A stretch of 64,000 bases of DNA from Isoetes taiwanensis (GCA_021234155.1 JAJEKV010000040.1:11241072-11305071), one strand, 5' to 3'; positions 35,236 to 47,168 are shown, counted from the first letter of the stretch. A program made the numbers and translations. Notes: generated by a model not told the origin, from the sequence alone.

Positions 35236-36067
35236 TAAATTAAGCGACTTGTAGGGCACATCCGGATATAATAAAAATCATGTTTTGGCCTTGGGATCAC
35301 AGATTTATAGACATTTCTTCCTTATGTTCACCATTTATGGGGCACCCACCTTAGCTCTGTTTCCAAAGGAGGCCTTTAATCTAGGCTCGATCTAGGGTGT
35401 TTGATAAAAGTCTAGAATGGTCCATTCCTTATCCTTACGCTAAAAGATTGTTTTGCGGAGAAGATCTAAAAGGTACAAATCACTTCTAGCCAAATATTTG
35501 AGTGGATTGTGCGGGAGAAGCAGCTTGCAACCAAGTGTGTTTCCCCCTGATGTTATTGAGCCACATGTCTTGTATGGCGTCTATAAAGGTTTTGGGCAAC
35601 CCATACAAGAAACTCACCTCCTTATCGTGACTGTGAAAGCCCCTGAGCACTCCCAATTCGTGGCTCAAATGTTGTATGGCTTCAATTGGCGATAAAATTC
35701 TTGCTCGATTGCCAGAGCTCAATTCAATTCTCCCTCTGTCGCTATGGCTTCGAACACATTATATTCCAAATGGAGCTCTATAGCACTAGGCATCAATATC
35801 TGGCATTAGAGAATATGGGAACTATGTTTTATCAGCAGTTACCAAGAGAGTGTGTGCCCTTATGAGGAAGAAGAATGTGATGTTCCTACATCACATACGA
35901 TGGCACGCCGCACATGTCATAACGGCCACACCTTTGAAAGGACCGCCATCTGACTCGAACCTGGGATGATCAGGTAGGCGGGAGTGTTCATTTTGTCCCC
36001 ATCCCCCCTCTAAGGTAACTATAACAACATATTTGTTTGTTCTTCTCTTTATTGGCCTTTACCCATT
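35236..36067. other. Unit B leader, no supported gene
   Basis: Nearly identical to unit C over a 600-bp stretch (35521-36120 against about 61482-62080). Short overlapping frames on opposite strands (35453-35695 plus, 35486-35722 minus) are open in B. I cannot decide whether either is coding. Confidence 0.4.
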
Positions 36068-36520
36068 TTTCTTGCAATAATCTTCTCAAACCTCAGTCTA
36101 ACATTGACCATTGGATCTCATATACATTTACTACATGTCATTAGTTCCTTTACTTGACCAATTTTGCTTGCATGCATTTTGTTTACCACCTTGGCATATT
36201 TTGAGCCTAGGTGGCATGTTTGAAACCACCTTGCATGTTTGAGACACCTTAGCATGTTGGAGCCTAAGTGGCATTTTGGAGCCTAAGTGGCAATAATCTT
36301 CTCAAACCTTAGTCTAACATTGACCCATATGCATTTACTACATGCCATTAGTTCCTTTACTTGACCAATTTTGCTTGCATGCATTTTCTTTACCACCTTG
36401 GCATATTTGAGCCTAGGTGGCATGTCTGAAACCACCTTGGTATGTTTGAGCCACCTTGGCATGTTTGAGACACCTTTTGTCATTTTTTTTTTTGCCATAC
36501 TTTCTTGAATCACGGTCTAG
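36068..36520 (+). repeat. Two-copy tandem repeat of about 216 bp (unit B)
   Basis: CAATAATCTTCTCAAACCT occurs near 36075 and 36291. The CACCTTGGCAT sub-motif recurs inside each copy. Confidence 0.75.
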
Positions 36521-36923
36521 AACTACATCAACAAATATGTATCTATTATTTCCTCGATATCTTTCACATTAGATGTTTGTTGTTCTCATACTTAAATTAA
36601 GCCTACCTCTTTTCGTTTATGCATAACCTCCATCTTTAAGATAAATTTGCTTTGCATTATACTCAAACAAATCAGATGTCGGGCCCAATAGAAACAAAGA
36701 GCAAAAGCAAGAGCTGATTTAAAACAATGGTTCCATGCCAATCGCCAAATAAAAAGCAAAAAGTAATACTTGATTTAGTCCTTAGAACTAAATCTTGCCC
36801 TAATATTTTACATCCTAACCTCTTGGGGCCTTTAAAAGCTCCGGTGCTTTCAGTTCAAGCTCGATTAAAGGGAGCTTTTGGTTTTGATATTTTGATGGAA
36901 AATCTAAGAGTTTGATATTTTTA

Positions 36924-37174
36924 ATGGAAAATCCAAGAGGAAGCAGTGATAGCTTTGAAAGATCCATTTGATATTACGCCACATGTTCATGCAGCGTAAA
37001 AAAGAAGATGCGGGCACAACTTTGCCATATGCAAGTATTGTTAGTTTGGCTAACGAATTAATAGTGCAAATGGATGCTATACAATCAATTCAACCTATTG
37101 ATATTGCAATTTTACTGATATTGCATTTTTCTAAAGAATGCATGACACCCATTTCTTGGCAAATGATGTTATAA
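36924..37174 (+). CDS. Small conserved hypothetical frame, one lesion (unit B)
   Basis: An ATG at 36924 opens a frame matching the one at 62961 and closes at TAA 37172-37174 after Met-Met-Leu. The two copies agree except near 37000, between the codons for HVHA and EDAG, where each has a different small indel (GCAGCGT plus six A here, GCACG plus nine A in unit C). That pattern suggests the original was open for about 84 codons. The product would be short, with a hydrophobic stretch in its second half. Its place downstream of the LTR could fit a leader or gag-derived peptide, but I recognise no family. Confidence 0.3.
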
Positions 37175-38683
37175 TAATTGCCACAAAAACACAAAGACAT
37201 AGTTGCTAGTTGTACCTAGTCTACTTACATCAGTTAGTAGTACTAAGAATTGACTAGTCTACTCATAGCAAGTTAGGAGTAGTGTATGCTGATAAAGTAA
37301 AAAATGTGAAAGTCAAACACCTAACCTCTATATAAACATGAACCCTGATCATGCGTTATGGCTAAAGCTTGTATTATGGCTTTTTGGCCATTGGATTGCG
37401 ACACATGTGGGAGCATATTCCTTCCCCATAAATCCAGGGCCCAAAAGCAGGCCTTTTGCGAGGTCAAACTTCGTGCTGTTGACCCGACTATGAGGGGGAC
37501 ATTATTAAAGCAAAGACCATTACATAAAAGCGGTATTTTCAACTGTGTCTGATGCAATGAGGAAAACAAGAAGGCCAATTATTGCATGGCAATACTCTAT
37601 GAGCAAGAACATGAACACCATGATGGAATGACTAGAGCTTGGGGAATCGAACCCCGGATAAATCCAATGCCCATGCCTTACACCGCATGCCACATTAGGA
37701 CTATGCATAGGAGCCATCGAGCATGCCATTCACTCGACTCAAGCTCCGGTTGCCAATGGCATGGATTCGATGATCCTATGCGTGTTTTTTTTTTTTCGTT
37801 TTTGGAAGCCAACAAAGGCGATTAGTTAGTGAGCTTGGGAATTGAACCGCTAGCGCAATGCCAATGCTCATCCAGAGCATAAGGGAGATCCGGTGTAGGG
37901 GGTCTCCCCTTATGCCCGAGGAGCAAAGCCCTCTTCAAGCCCTCTGAGATGTTAGTAAAGGAAATGAAATGGACAAAGCATGTGCAAGACATAGCATAAA
38001 GCAGCAAAACATCACATATTCATCACAGGCTCAGAGAATGTACATGTGGCATGGAGCCACGCATATGAAACTGCACAAACAAGAACATTTCAAACACAAT
38101 GGAAAACAACAACGCCTAGTTCATGGGCTGTCCAGATGTAGCTCCCCTGATCACAGCATCAAGCTGCTGGATTTCCTGCGTCAACAAGCACCTGGCCAAG
38201 CTCATGTGAGACCTCAAAGCCTGCAATTCAGATAACGGAGCACCAAGTTGCTCCCAGGCAACACTGGACATAGCGGAATCGACCGCCACATAAAAGCCAG
38301 TCAGCTGCCTCCTGAGGATCCTAAGAGAAGCAGCTATTCGATGAGGGGTCCAAAAATGCTAGACCCTAGCAATTTGTTATTAGTGTACATGCAAAAAAAT
38401 AAAGGCATTCAATAATTAGAAAACTTACATAAATAAAGAAATAAAGAAATAAAAAAAAAAAACAAAAAGACGATTCACATTGAAAAGATCATTGACATTA
38501 AAACTATTTACATTGTTAATTAAAAAGAACTATATATTGACATGTAAAAAATGAAAATAAAAAAAAAAAAGAACATAAAAAGAAGGGGCCTCGTCTTTCA
38601 ACGACGTCCCCTTCTTGTAATAAAAAATAGAGGAAGAATGGGCCTCGTCTTTCAACGACGTCCTTCTTCCATGGAAAAAAAAT
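37175..38683. other. Unit B leader between small frame and GAA tract
   Basis: AT-rich sequence shared with units A and C. It holds the tRNA-like B box at 37643 and a degenerate one near 37840. No gene is supported. The last 100 bases contain two TCTTTCAACGACG motifs (about 38596 and 38651). Confidence 0.4.
37643..37653 (-). promoter_or_regulatory. tRNA-like box B (unit B)
   Basis: The minus strand reads GGTTCGATTCC within a T-arm-like stem. It is conserved in units A and C. No full tRNA fold is visible. Confidence 0.35.
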
Positions 38684-38858
38684 AGAAGAGGAAGAAGAAG
38701 AGGAGGAGGAGGAAGAAGAAGAAGAAGAAGAAGAAGAAGAAGAAGAAGAAGAAGAAGAAGAAGAAGAAGAAGAAGAAGAAGAAGAAGAAGAAGAAGAAGA
38801 AGAAGAAGAAGAAGAAGAAGAAGAAGAAGAAGAAGAAGAAGAAGAAGAAGAAGAAGAA
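38684..38858 (+). repeat. Uninterrupted GAA trinucleotide tract (unit B)
   Basis: More than 50 GAA units. The corresponding tract in unit A is split by the 6.2-kb insertion. The long poly-Phe frame on the minus strand is an artefact of the repeat. Confidence 0.95.
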
Positions 38859-38859
38859 A

Positions 38860-39295
38860 AGATAGGAGAAAGAAAGATTGAATAGAATGAGAAAGTGGTG
38901 AAGAAGAAGAAGAAGAAAATGAATAGAAGATTGAAGAACGGAAGATTTAGAAGGAAGAAACCAATATTTGGAGATCATTTGAAGAAGGGAGGAGGATTCG
39001 ATTCATACTAATAAGAGGCGAAATGGATTGAAGAAAAACAAGGATGGAAAGAAGAGGAGGATAGAAATGGGATGGATTGAAAACAAACAAGAAAAAACAA
39101 GAAGCCCTAAATCTATCAAACAACAAGCCTAATTCAAAAATAGAGTTGATTGATCCATTGAAATACCTTTGGATGCTTGCTTGAAGCTTGGAAAGGACCG
39201 CAAGGATGATCCAGCGCCAAAAATCGCACGAAAAGCGCTCCTCGGCCCGCTTAGAACCAAAAACTAGGCGGCGGAAAAGCCTACTCTGTTTTACG
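38860..39295. other. Purine-rich spacer (unit B)
   Basis: AG-rich sequence, then a short mixed stretch. I looked here for the left CACTA terminus (CACTACAAG) and for reverse transcriptase coding and found neither. Confidence 0.4.
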
Positions 39296-40494
39296 ATAAA
39301 AGTTCAGCGTCGTTCAACGACGTCGTGACGTCGTTAAACGACGTCCGTAATAGTCGTTAAACGACGTTTATAACGACGCCAATGTGTATACCGACGTGTC
39401 TTTTTTTTTTTTATTAAGTTACCAACTTAGATCTATTTGTTTTATTACTTATGTTTTTTATCTATATTGTGGTGGCACAAGATAGATCCTTCAAAAAAAA
39501 TAAATCACCTTAATATAACATATCCTACTCACCTTGAATTTCGAGTTCGAGATATTCAATTTCATTACCTCCATAATGAGTCCATACAGAATGTGACCAT
39601 ACGGACATAATGTTGTGGATTTGACCGGCGTCCATAACGGCGTCTTTGTGTTAAGCGGCGTGCCCTTTTTTTTTTATTAAGTTATAATTATAAGTTATTA
39701 TTATAATTATAATTATTATACAAAGAAGGATTGTTACCCGATGGAGGCTGTCATTTATCACGATAATCTAACTTCGGGGAAGAAGCGCTCTTGAGCGAGG
39801 ATGTTGAAAGTCGGTTTGCCTCCACCTCAGGACATTTTTGTGATAGAAAATGTAGAAATCAAACTCAAATTTTTTTTATCTTTCGGCGAACTTAGATGAT
39901 TAAAAGCGACTTTTCTTAGATGGATCCGGGCTGCAATATTCGATCTGCATAAGCGAAGGCGAGAGAAAAAAGGCGGGCGTATTTGCGGGAATGGCGCCAA
40001 TGTGTATACCGGCGTGATGTTTTTTTTTTTATTAAGTTACCAACTTAGATCTATTTGTTTTATTACTTATGTTTTTATCTATATTGTGGTGGCACAAGAT
40101 AGACCCTTCACCTTAATATAACATATCCTACTCACCTTGAATTTCGAGTTCGAGATATTCAATTTAAATTACACTCCATAATGAGTCCATACGAATGTGA
40201 CCGCCCACGGCAATTAATTTGTTGTCGATGCGGATTTGGCCGGTTAAGCTATACCTATTCTAGAGCCCGCCCTATGCTTTCATTTGGCGGCGTTTTGGTT
40301 TTATAACGGCGTGTCTTTTTTTAATTAAGTTATTATTATTAGCAATCTTTTTTTTTCACGGCGTCGTAATTTTTCGTTGAGCGGCGTTTATAACGATGTT
40401 TCGGTTCCCAAGCGGCGTGTCCTTTTTTTAAGTTAATATTATTAGCAACTTAGATTTGTTTCATTACTTATGTATTTTATCTATTCTTGTTTAT

Positions 40495-40790
40495 GTATCC
40501 ACTTAGATTTCTCTCCATCCTTGTTTATCTATCCACTTTAATAAACCAGACTTGTGCACCATTGAGCTTCACTTGCATACTTTCATACTAAATCAAGCTT
40601 GCCAGCCACTTCAGTCATGACTGTAGCAACGCAAACATATGGCTCACCAGGTTGCTCTTCTGCATACAATCTACACAAGGCATGCCCATTCTCACGGTCC
40701 ATGTCTTTTGCAAGAAGAGCTTCTTTGATTTGCCATATTCTCACCGTGCATGATCACATACAACTTCATATATGGCGTAGTGTTTTGAGC
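40495..40790 (+). repeat. 0.3-kb direct repeat, copy 1 (pair with 41815-42095)
   Basis: Both copies contain TTTATCTATCCACTTTAATA, ACTTGTGCACCATTGAGCTT and CTGCAAGAAGAGC-like text, and end CATACAACTTCATATATGG. After the second copy the sequence enters the GC-rich satellite. Confidence 0.75.
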
Positions 40791-41590
40791 GGCGTCTATA
40801 GCGGCGTCTTAGGTGTTAAACGACGTGCCCCTTTTTTTATTAAGTTATAATTATAAGTTATTATTATAATTATAATTATTATTATTATACAAAGAAGGAT
40901 TGTTACCCAGTGGAGGGCTGTCATTTATGCAGTAATCTAACTCAGGAAGCTGCTCTTGAACAGGATGTTGAAAGTCCGGTTTGCCTCCACCTCCAGACAT
41001 TTTTGTGATAGAAAATGTAGAAATCAAACTCAAATTTTTTATCTTTCAAATTTTATCTGTCATAGTCGTTAAACGGCGTCTATAACTTAATCTTTGTGTT
41101 AAACGGCGTGCCCTTTAAACATCTCCGCAAAAATCAATTTATTAAACATTTCAAAATCGATTTCTTAAACCAACATCGCACACCTTTCATTATTAGCGCC
41201 AACCCTACATTAAGAACACTTGCAAAACCGGGATTTGTTTGACACCATCCACGAAGTCCACAATACAATAAAATTTATTAAAATTGAACACGAAATTTGG
41301 GGAGAGAACTATACATAGCCATAAGGGGTAGGAACACGAATACAACAAGTTTTGTGGAGGCAAACCTGTTTTGTTAGATACTTTGCGAGCACGCAAACCC
41401 TTTCAACAATTCCACCGCCACAAGCAAAAAGTTAATTATCCTTTCAATATCAGATTGAAAAAGTTATTTATGTTACTTACGCAATCATGCCTTGAAGGTT
41501 CTTATTTTACAAGCGCATTCATAGTTTCACATTTTCGTGATTGTGTTTTGACCCGTGCGACAAACTGGGATATCGTTGGCCAATCTGTAG

Positions 41591-41826
41591 AGCCCACTGC
41601 CTGCTATTGGTAACAATGATAGAGATAACAAGGAATCAGGTGAGAATGATAGTTGGGGAATTGCATCAAATGGAAATGACAGATGGGGAGGAGGCAACTC
41701 AGATGCCAATGATTCTTGGGGTATTGCTTCCAATGAAACTCACACATCTGGAGCAGATAATAATGGAGCACTAGTTGGCAATGATTACTTATGTATTTTA
41801 TCTATCCTTCTTTATCTATCCACTTA
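41591..41826 (+). pseudogene. Exon-like segment encoding three WG motifs (Argonaute-hook-like)
   Basis: A frame without an ATG is open from 41591, directly after a T-rich stretch ending TGTAG (a plausible splice acceptor and also a stop in that frame), to a stop at 41826. It encodes Asn/Gly/Asp/Ser-rich sequence with NDSWGIASN twice and NDRWGGG between them. Tandem WG or GW dipeptides in a disordered polar context are the Argonaute-binding platform of plant RNA-directed DNA methylation proteins such as the NRPE1 C-terminus and SPT5L/KTF1. The codons drift into AT-rich non-coding-like sequence after about 41790. It looks like a captured host exon inside the CACTA left arm. I cannot name the donor gene. 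Confidence 0.5.
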
Positions 41827-42149
41827 GATTTCTCTCCATCCTTGTTTATCTATCCACTTTAATAAACCAGACTTGTGCACCATTGAGCTTCACTTGCATA
41901 CTTTCATACTAAATCAAGCTTGCCAATCACTTGATCATGTATGTAGCGGTGCAAACATATGGCTCACCCGGGTTGCTCTTACGCATACAATCTACACAAA
42001 GGCATGCCCGACTCTGATCCATGCAAAAGCTGCAAGAAGAGCTTCTTTGATTTGCCATATTTCTCGTGCATGATCACATACAACTTCATATATGGTTGCG
42101 ACCTCTTCATAGATTCTTTGCTAAGGGTTTTGGACCGCGGCCCGGGGTT

Positions 42150-45100
42150 CAACGACGTCTCACCTTGAATTTCCGAGTTCCCCGGGGCCTTGGGAGAGGA
42201 AATTTGGGGCAAGCGACCTCGGGAGGGATTTTAGGGGTCAGCGCTGCCAACGTCAACCCAACCCCAACCCACTTCAAGACACGGCGCAAGGTCCCGCCGA
42301 ACCGACAAGGAGAGGGCCTCAAAGCGTAAACCCGTGGGTTGCCGGGGCTCTAGAAAGGGGTTTCGTTTTGGGGGCGAGTCTGGTCTGTTGCACTTGGGAC
42401 TTGGGCCGGAAGCGGCCCCGAGAATACGGAGCAAGGGGAAGCGGAGGCCCGGAGTTTGGGCCTTTCCTCCTCCCGATGTGGCAAGTAGAAGTCGGGGGCT
42501 TTTGCAGTGGGCAAGACATTAAGTAAATTCGCTTAATTAATGCATTGCACGAAAATAAATTCGGTTTTTGCCCGGTAGGATCCCTAATTCATCTCGACTA
42601 CGGCCCAATTTTGAATTTTAGGAGAAGGTCTAGGTCAAAGGGTTAGCATTAGAGCGGTCGGGGCAGCCCGTTTGCGGAGGGGCAACCGAGCTGGCACCCT
42701 TCCCCAAGTCAAGCGAGGCCAGGACCTTGCGGGGATCCCTCACACAAGGGGAGAGTCAGGACCCAGGAGGCGGGGATCCAAAAAAGTTCGAGGCAGCCCT
42801 TCTGGCGGCGCTCCCGAGGGCTGCACGCTAATGACCACCCTCCCGGGCCGGTTCCCCTATCCGGCCCGTTGGATCCTCCGTTCGGGGCCCCTCTTGGGGA
42901 AGGTCCAAAAGATCCAGATCGGTCGGGGAGAACTTGTCAAACCGCGGGGCGCCCTAATGTCGGCCTTGTAGAAACCGCCTTTGTTTTGTCGTTCGGGCAC
43001 CGGGATGCTCGGGAATGGCAAATAGACCCCGCCAAATCGTGGGAATGGCGAAATTACCCTAGGGAGCAAGTTACACGGTCGGTTTTGCGAAGAAGGAAAC
43101 ACTCCGCCCTCCGGACAAGATATCCGCATGCACATCCTAGGCCAATTGACTACGAGTGTGATGGAAGTGAGCTACTTTGGCGCTTCTTGGAGTTCGGGTG
43201 GTCTTCGGCCCGCGGGAACTTGGTCCCCGTGGCAATGTCGGCGTTCGAGTCCATTGGCGAGAGTCGGATCAGCGATTCGGGAGGCGGAGGTCGCCCGTCC
43301 GGCCCCAGGGCCTTGGGGAGAGGAAATTTTTAGCACCTCCGGAGGGATTTTAGGGGTCCGGCCCGGGCGCCAACACCCTAACCCACTTCAAGACACGGCC
43401 AAAAGGTCCCGGCCGAATCGACAAGGAGAGGGCCTCAAACGTAAACCCCGGGTGGGTTGCCGGGCTCTAGAAGGGTTTACGTTTTGGGGGGGCGAGTCCC
43501 GGGTCTGTTGCACTTGGGACCTGGCGAGAAGCGGCCCAGGAATACGGAACAAGGGGAACGGACGAGCGGAGTTTGGACCTTTCCTCCTCCCGATGTGGCA
43601 AGTAGAAGTCGGGGGCTTTTTGCTGATGGCAAGACATTCAGTAAATTCGTAATTAATGCATTGCACGAAAAATAAATTCGTTTTTGCCAGCGGGATCCCT
43701 AATTCATCTCCAAAGACACCGCCCAATTTTGAATTTTTAGGAGAAGGTCTAGGTCAAAGGGTTAGCATTAGAGCGGTGGGGCAGCGTTGCGAGAACAAAC
43801 CGGCTGGCACCCTTCCCAAGTCAAGCGAGGCCGGGACCTTGCGGGGATCCCTCACAAGAGGGGAGAGTCCAGGACCCGTGAGGCGGGATCCAAAAAGTTC
43901 CGAGGCAGCCCTTCTGGCGGCGCTCCCGGGGCTGCGCATCGCCATGACCACCCTCCGGAGCCGGTTCCCCTATCCGGCCCGTTGGATCCTCCGTTCGGGG
44001 CCCCTCTTGGGGAAGGTCAAAAGATTCCAGATCGGTCCGGGAGAACTTGTCAAACCGCTGCGCGTCGATGTCGACCTTGTAGAAACCCCTTTTTTTTTGT
44101 CGTTCGCACCGGGATGCTCGAATGGCAAATAGACCTAAATCGTCCGGAATGGCGAAATTACCCTAGGGAGCAAGTTACACCGGTCGGTTTTGCGTAAAGA
44201 AGGAAACACTCACGCCCTCCCACGACGGTTATCCCGCATGCACATCCTAGGCCAATTGACTACGAGTGTGATGGAAGTGAGCTACTTTGGCGCTTCTTGG
44301 AGTTCGGGTGGTCTTCTGGCCACGGAACTTGGTCCCCAGGGCAATGTCGACGTTCAGAGTCCATTGGCGGTCGGATCGTCGGATCAGGAGAGCGGAGGAG
44401 GCCCGGTCAGATCCCGGGGCCTTGGGGAGAGGAAATTTGGGGCAAGCGACCTCTGGGAGGATTTTAGGGTCAAGGCTCAAGGTCAACACCCCAACCCCAC
44501 TTCAAGACACGGCGCAAGGTCCCGGCCGAATCTGACAAGGAGAGGGCCTCCGAAACGTAAACCCTGTGGGTTGCCAGGCTCTAGAAGGGTTTACGTTTTG
44601 GGGGCCGAGTCCTGGTCTTCTGGCCACGGAACTTGATCCCCAGGGCAATGTCGGCATTCCGAGTCCATTGGCGAGCCAAATGTGATTCCGGTGAGGGGAG
44701 GTTGCCCATCCTTCCCGGGGCCTTGGGGGAGAGGAAATTCGGGGCAAAGCGACCGGGAGGGATTTTAGTGTGTCAGCGCTCAAGGTCAACACCCCAACCC
44801 CACTTCAAGACATGGCGCAAAGTCCCGGCCGAATCTGACAAGGAGAGGGCCTCCGAAACGTAAACCCTGTGGGTTGCCAGGCTCTAGAAGGGTTTACGTT
44901 TTGGGGGCCGAGTCCTGGTCTTCTGGCCACGGAACTTGATCCCCAGGGCAATGTCGGCATTCTGAGTCCATTGGCAGAGCCAAATCACGGTTCCCAAGTG
45001 AGGGAGGTTGCCCGTCCTTCCCTGGGGCCTTGGGGAGAGGAACGGGGCAAAGCGGCTTCCGAGGGGATTTTAGTGTCGGCGCAAGGCGTCAACACCCCAA

Positions 45101-45830
45101 CTCCACTTCAAGACATGGCGCAAAGTCCCGGCCGAATCTGGAGGAGAGAGGGCCTCCAAACGAAACCGTGGGTTGCCAGGCTCTAGAAGGGTTTACGTTT
45201 TGGGGGCCGAGTCCTGGTCTTTTGGCCACGGAACTTGGTTTCCAGAGCAATGTCAACGTTCTGAGTCCATTGGCAGAGCCAAATCGTGGTTCCGAGAGGG
45301 GAGGTTGCCCGTTCTTCCCGGGGCCTTAGGGAGAGAAATTTGGGGAAAGCGACCTCCCGGAGGGATTTTAGGTTCCGGCTTCTGGCGTCAACACCCCAAC
45401 TCCACTTCAAGACACGTCGCTAGGTCCCGGCCGAATCTGACAAGGAGAGGGCCTCCGAAACGTAAACCCTGTGAGTTGCCAGGCTCTAGAAGGGTTTACG
45501 TTTTGGGGGCCGAGTCCTAGTCTATTGCGATTGAAGGCGGGCGAAGTCTGCGGCAGAACGCATAGCAAGGGGAACTGACGGAACGGAGTTTGGACCTGTC
45601 CTCCTCCCGATGTGGCAATTAGAAGTCGGGGGGCGCTTTTGCAGTGGCAACACACGATTAAATTCATAATTAATGCATTGCACGAAAATAAATTCTGATT
45701 TTTTGCCAAGCTGGATCCCTAATTCATCTCCAGCACACGGCCCAATTTTCGGAATTTTTGGAGAAGGTCTAGGTCAAAGGGTTAGCATTAGAACCGTCGG
45801 GGCAGCCCGTTGCGAGGCAACCGAGCTGAT
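42150..45830 (+). repeat. GC-rich nested satellite, unit B (1.1-kb and 0.3-kb tandem units)
   Basis: The GGGCTCTAGAAGGGTTTACG landmark recurs near 42347, 43465 and 44578 (1.1-kb steps), then near 44879, 45179 and 45483 (0.3-kb steps). Each 0.3-kb unit is a piece of the larger unit (from GGCAATGTCGGCGTT through CAACACCCCAACCCCACTTC to GGGTTTACG). It has two fewer 1.1-kb units than unit A. The numerous frames of 60-170 codons in this block shift between repeats and are not genes. Confidence 0.9.
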
Positions 45831-46223
45831 TTGGAAGATTTGGAAGATGCAGTTGACTTCAAGCCACAAAGAAACATAAATTTAGTGGCTGCTTCTATCA
45901 GTAAGGTTGGAGAAAAAATCCAAGCTGACAATCCATCACAAACTTCTAAGAATGTGCATTTGAAAGATTTAGAACATGGAAGTGTCCCATTTGTAAGAGC
46001 TACAGGAGAGTCCAAACCACAAATAATCTCGAGAGCTGGTTCTACCAGTCCAAGTCGAAATGTCGCAGAAACCTCAGGCTCCGAAATGGCAAATCGAACT
46101 GAAGAAGGCGATATCCAACAGAAGAATGCAAAATATCTTCAAGAATCCTTCAGATCATGTTCATGCATATGTATCAATGCTAGATTGTACCCAAGAGAAA
46201 ATATAACAATGTACAAAACATAG
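45810..46223 (+). CDS. Ser/Asn-rich reading frame of unknown function
   Basis: A frame of 137 codons is open directly after the satellite. It encodes a polar, Glu/Asp- and Ser-rich protein without a visible domain. It contains short strings such as DLEHGSVPF and SGSEMANRTEEGD. Codon use looks protein-like, unlike the satellite frames. Its start is arbitrary because the preceding codons are satellite, so it may be an internal or last exon. It ends facing the minus-strand third CACTA gene, giving a convergent layout. The copy at 19815-20190 is broken. It could be another captured host exon. Confidence 0.35.
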   Translation: MRGNRADLEDLEDAVDFKPQRNINLVAASISKVGEKIQADNPSQTSKNVHLKDLEHGSVPFVRATGESKPQIISRAGSTSPSRNVAETSGSEMANRTEEGDIQQKNAKYLQESFRSCSCICINARLYPRENITMYKT

Positions 46224-46800
46224 GTTTATTGAACAAAAGATCACTTGAACAATTCAAAGATACTCCTCCCGAGCTTGGCTTATAGTTTCTATCGTGAAGT
46301 CCTCCACTTGTCCATCCCCTTTGAACCATAGCTCCATGTCAAGTATGTGCCGCATCAGCCATGCACATGTCGACGCTAGTATCATGTTAATCTTTGTTTT
46401 TTCCTGTGGTGCTTCCAAACCCCGACCATCTTTTCAAGAAGCACCCTCATCATGCTAGGCGTGACTCAATTTGGTTCCTAGCAATTTGGTCGATGCCTTC
46501 TCACCAATCACATACTTCTTTAACACTTTCATCCGATGGATCGTTGTTTCATAGTCCTCATCTTGAAAGTGGAGGGGGGGTTCACAGGAGGATTCCCTTC
46601 CTTCTCATGCCCTCGGCGGCTCCTACACCAAGCTATAGATTAGAAAATAGATAAAATACAATAAAGTGTATAAACTACTGAGTGTAGCCTTACTTGTGAA
46701 GACAGGTTCCATATCTCTACGCTCTTGAATCCTCATCTCCTCCTGAATCTGGTTCAAGCGTCGAAGCATACCTTCCATGGCCATGTATCCCAAAAGCAAT
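46220..46800 (-). pseudogene. Third CACTA gene (TnpA position), unit B
   Basis: Two minus-strand pieces are seen. The upstream one (about 46800-46690) encodes MAMEGMLRRLNQIQEEMR..., a short helical, coiled-coil-like stretch. It ends near a donor-like ACAAGTAAGG and is followed by T-rich DNA and a CTATAG acceptor-like site. The downstream piece (about 46590-46220) encodes the region that stays open in unit A at 20188-20487, but it has a TAG and shifts here. The position on the same strand downstream of the transposase matches the accessory gene of En/Spm elements. There is no direct domain evidence. Confidence 0.35.
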
Positions 46801-46917
46801 AAAGAAAAAACTCTCACAATAACCGCAATGAAAACTAGGATCCGAGGATCGATTCGTAATACTCAAATCATAAAAGAAATGGGAAAAATGAAAGCTACCC
46901 GATGACTTTTAAAGAAG

Positions 46918-47030
46918 TAGACGTCGTTTAAAGGCGTGTATAGAGCGTCGTTCAACGACGTTTAAAGGTCGATTTAACGGCGTCTATAACGACGTTTCGG
47001 CTATAACGACGTCGTCATTTAAATTTGTTT
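46918..47030. repeat. CGTCGTT/AACGACG motif cluster upstream of the plus-strand cargo gene
   Basis: At least six AACGACG, AACGGCG or CGTCGTT elements lie within 110 bases, several arranged as inverted pairs. The cluster ends about 25 bases before the TATA box at 47057. The same motif family marks both outer arms of the CACTA element. Confidence 0.6.
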
Positions 47031-47056
47031 TGTTTTTAGGTATCTTTGAGATGCCA

Positions 47057-47063
47057 TATATAT
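47057..47063 (+). promoter_or_regulatory. TATA box of plus-strand cargo gene (unit B)
   Basis: CCATATATATTGCC is followed by a CT-rich leader (CTCCAGCTTCTCCGCC...) typical of plant transcription starts, with an ATG 106 bases further on. Conserved in unit A. Confidence 0.5.
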
Positions 47064-47168
47064 TGCCCTATTAGTCCTCCAGCTTCTCCGCCGCCCTCCG
47101 TCCTCTGCTCCTGCGCCCTCCAGCTTCCTCCTCCTCCTCCTTCCGTCGACTCCTCACCTACATACGCC

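Larger units (their letters stand above)
39300..42150. mobile_element. CACTA left arm with internal duplications (unit B)
   Basis: The arm opens with a dense cluster of CGTCGTTnAACGACG motifs (39305-39400) like those of the right arm. It then carries duplicated blocks: 39385-39600 with 39990-40200; 39650-39850 with 40820-41050; and 40495-40790 with 41815-42095. An exon-like WG/GW segment lies at 41591-41826. The true left terminus was not found, so the boundary is inferred from the motif cluster. Confidence 0.5.

Noticed and set aside
38652-38978. Poly-Phe minus-strand frame
   Set aside because: It is the translation of the GAA tract, not a protein.
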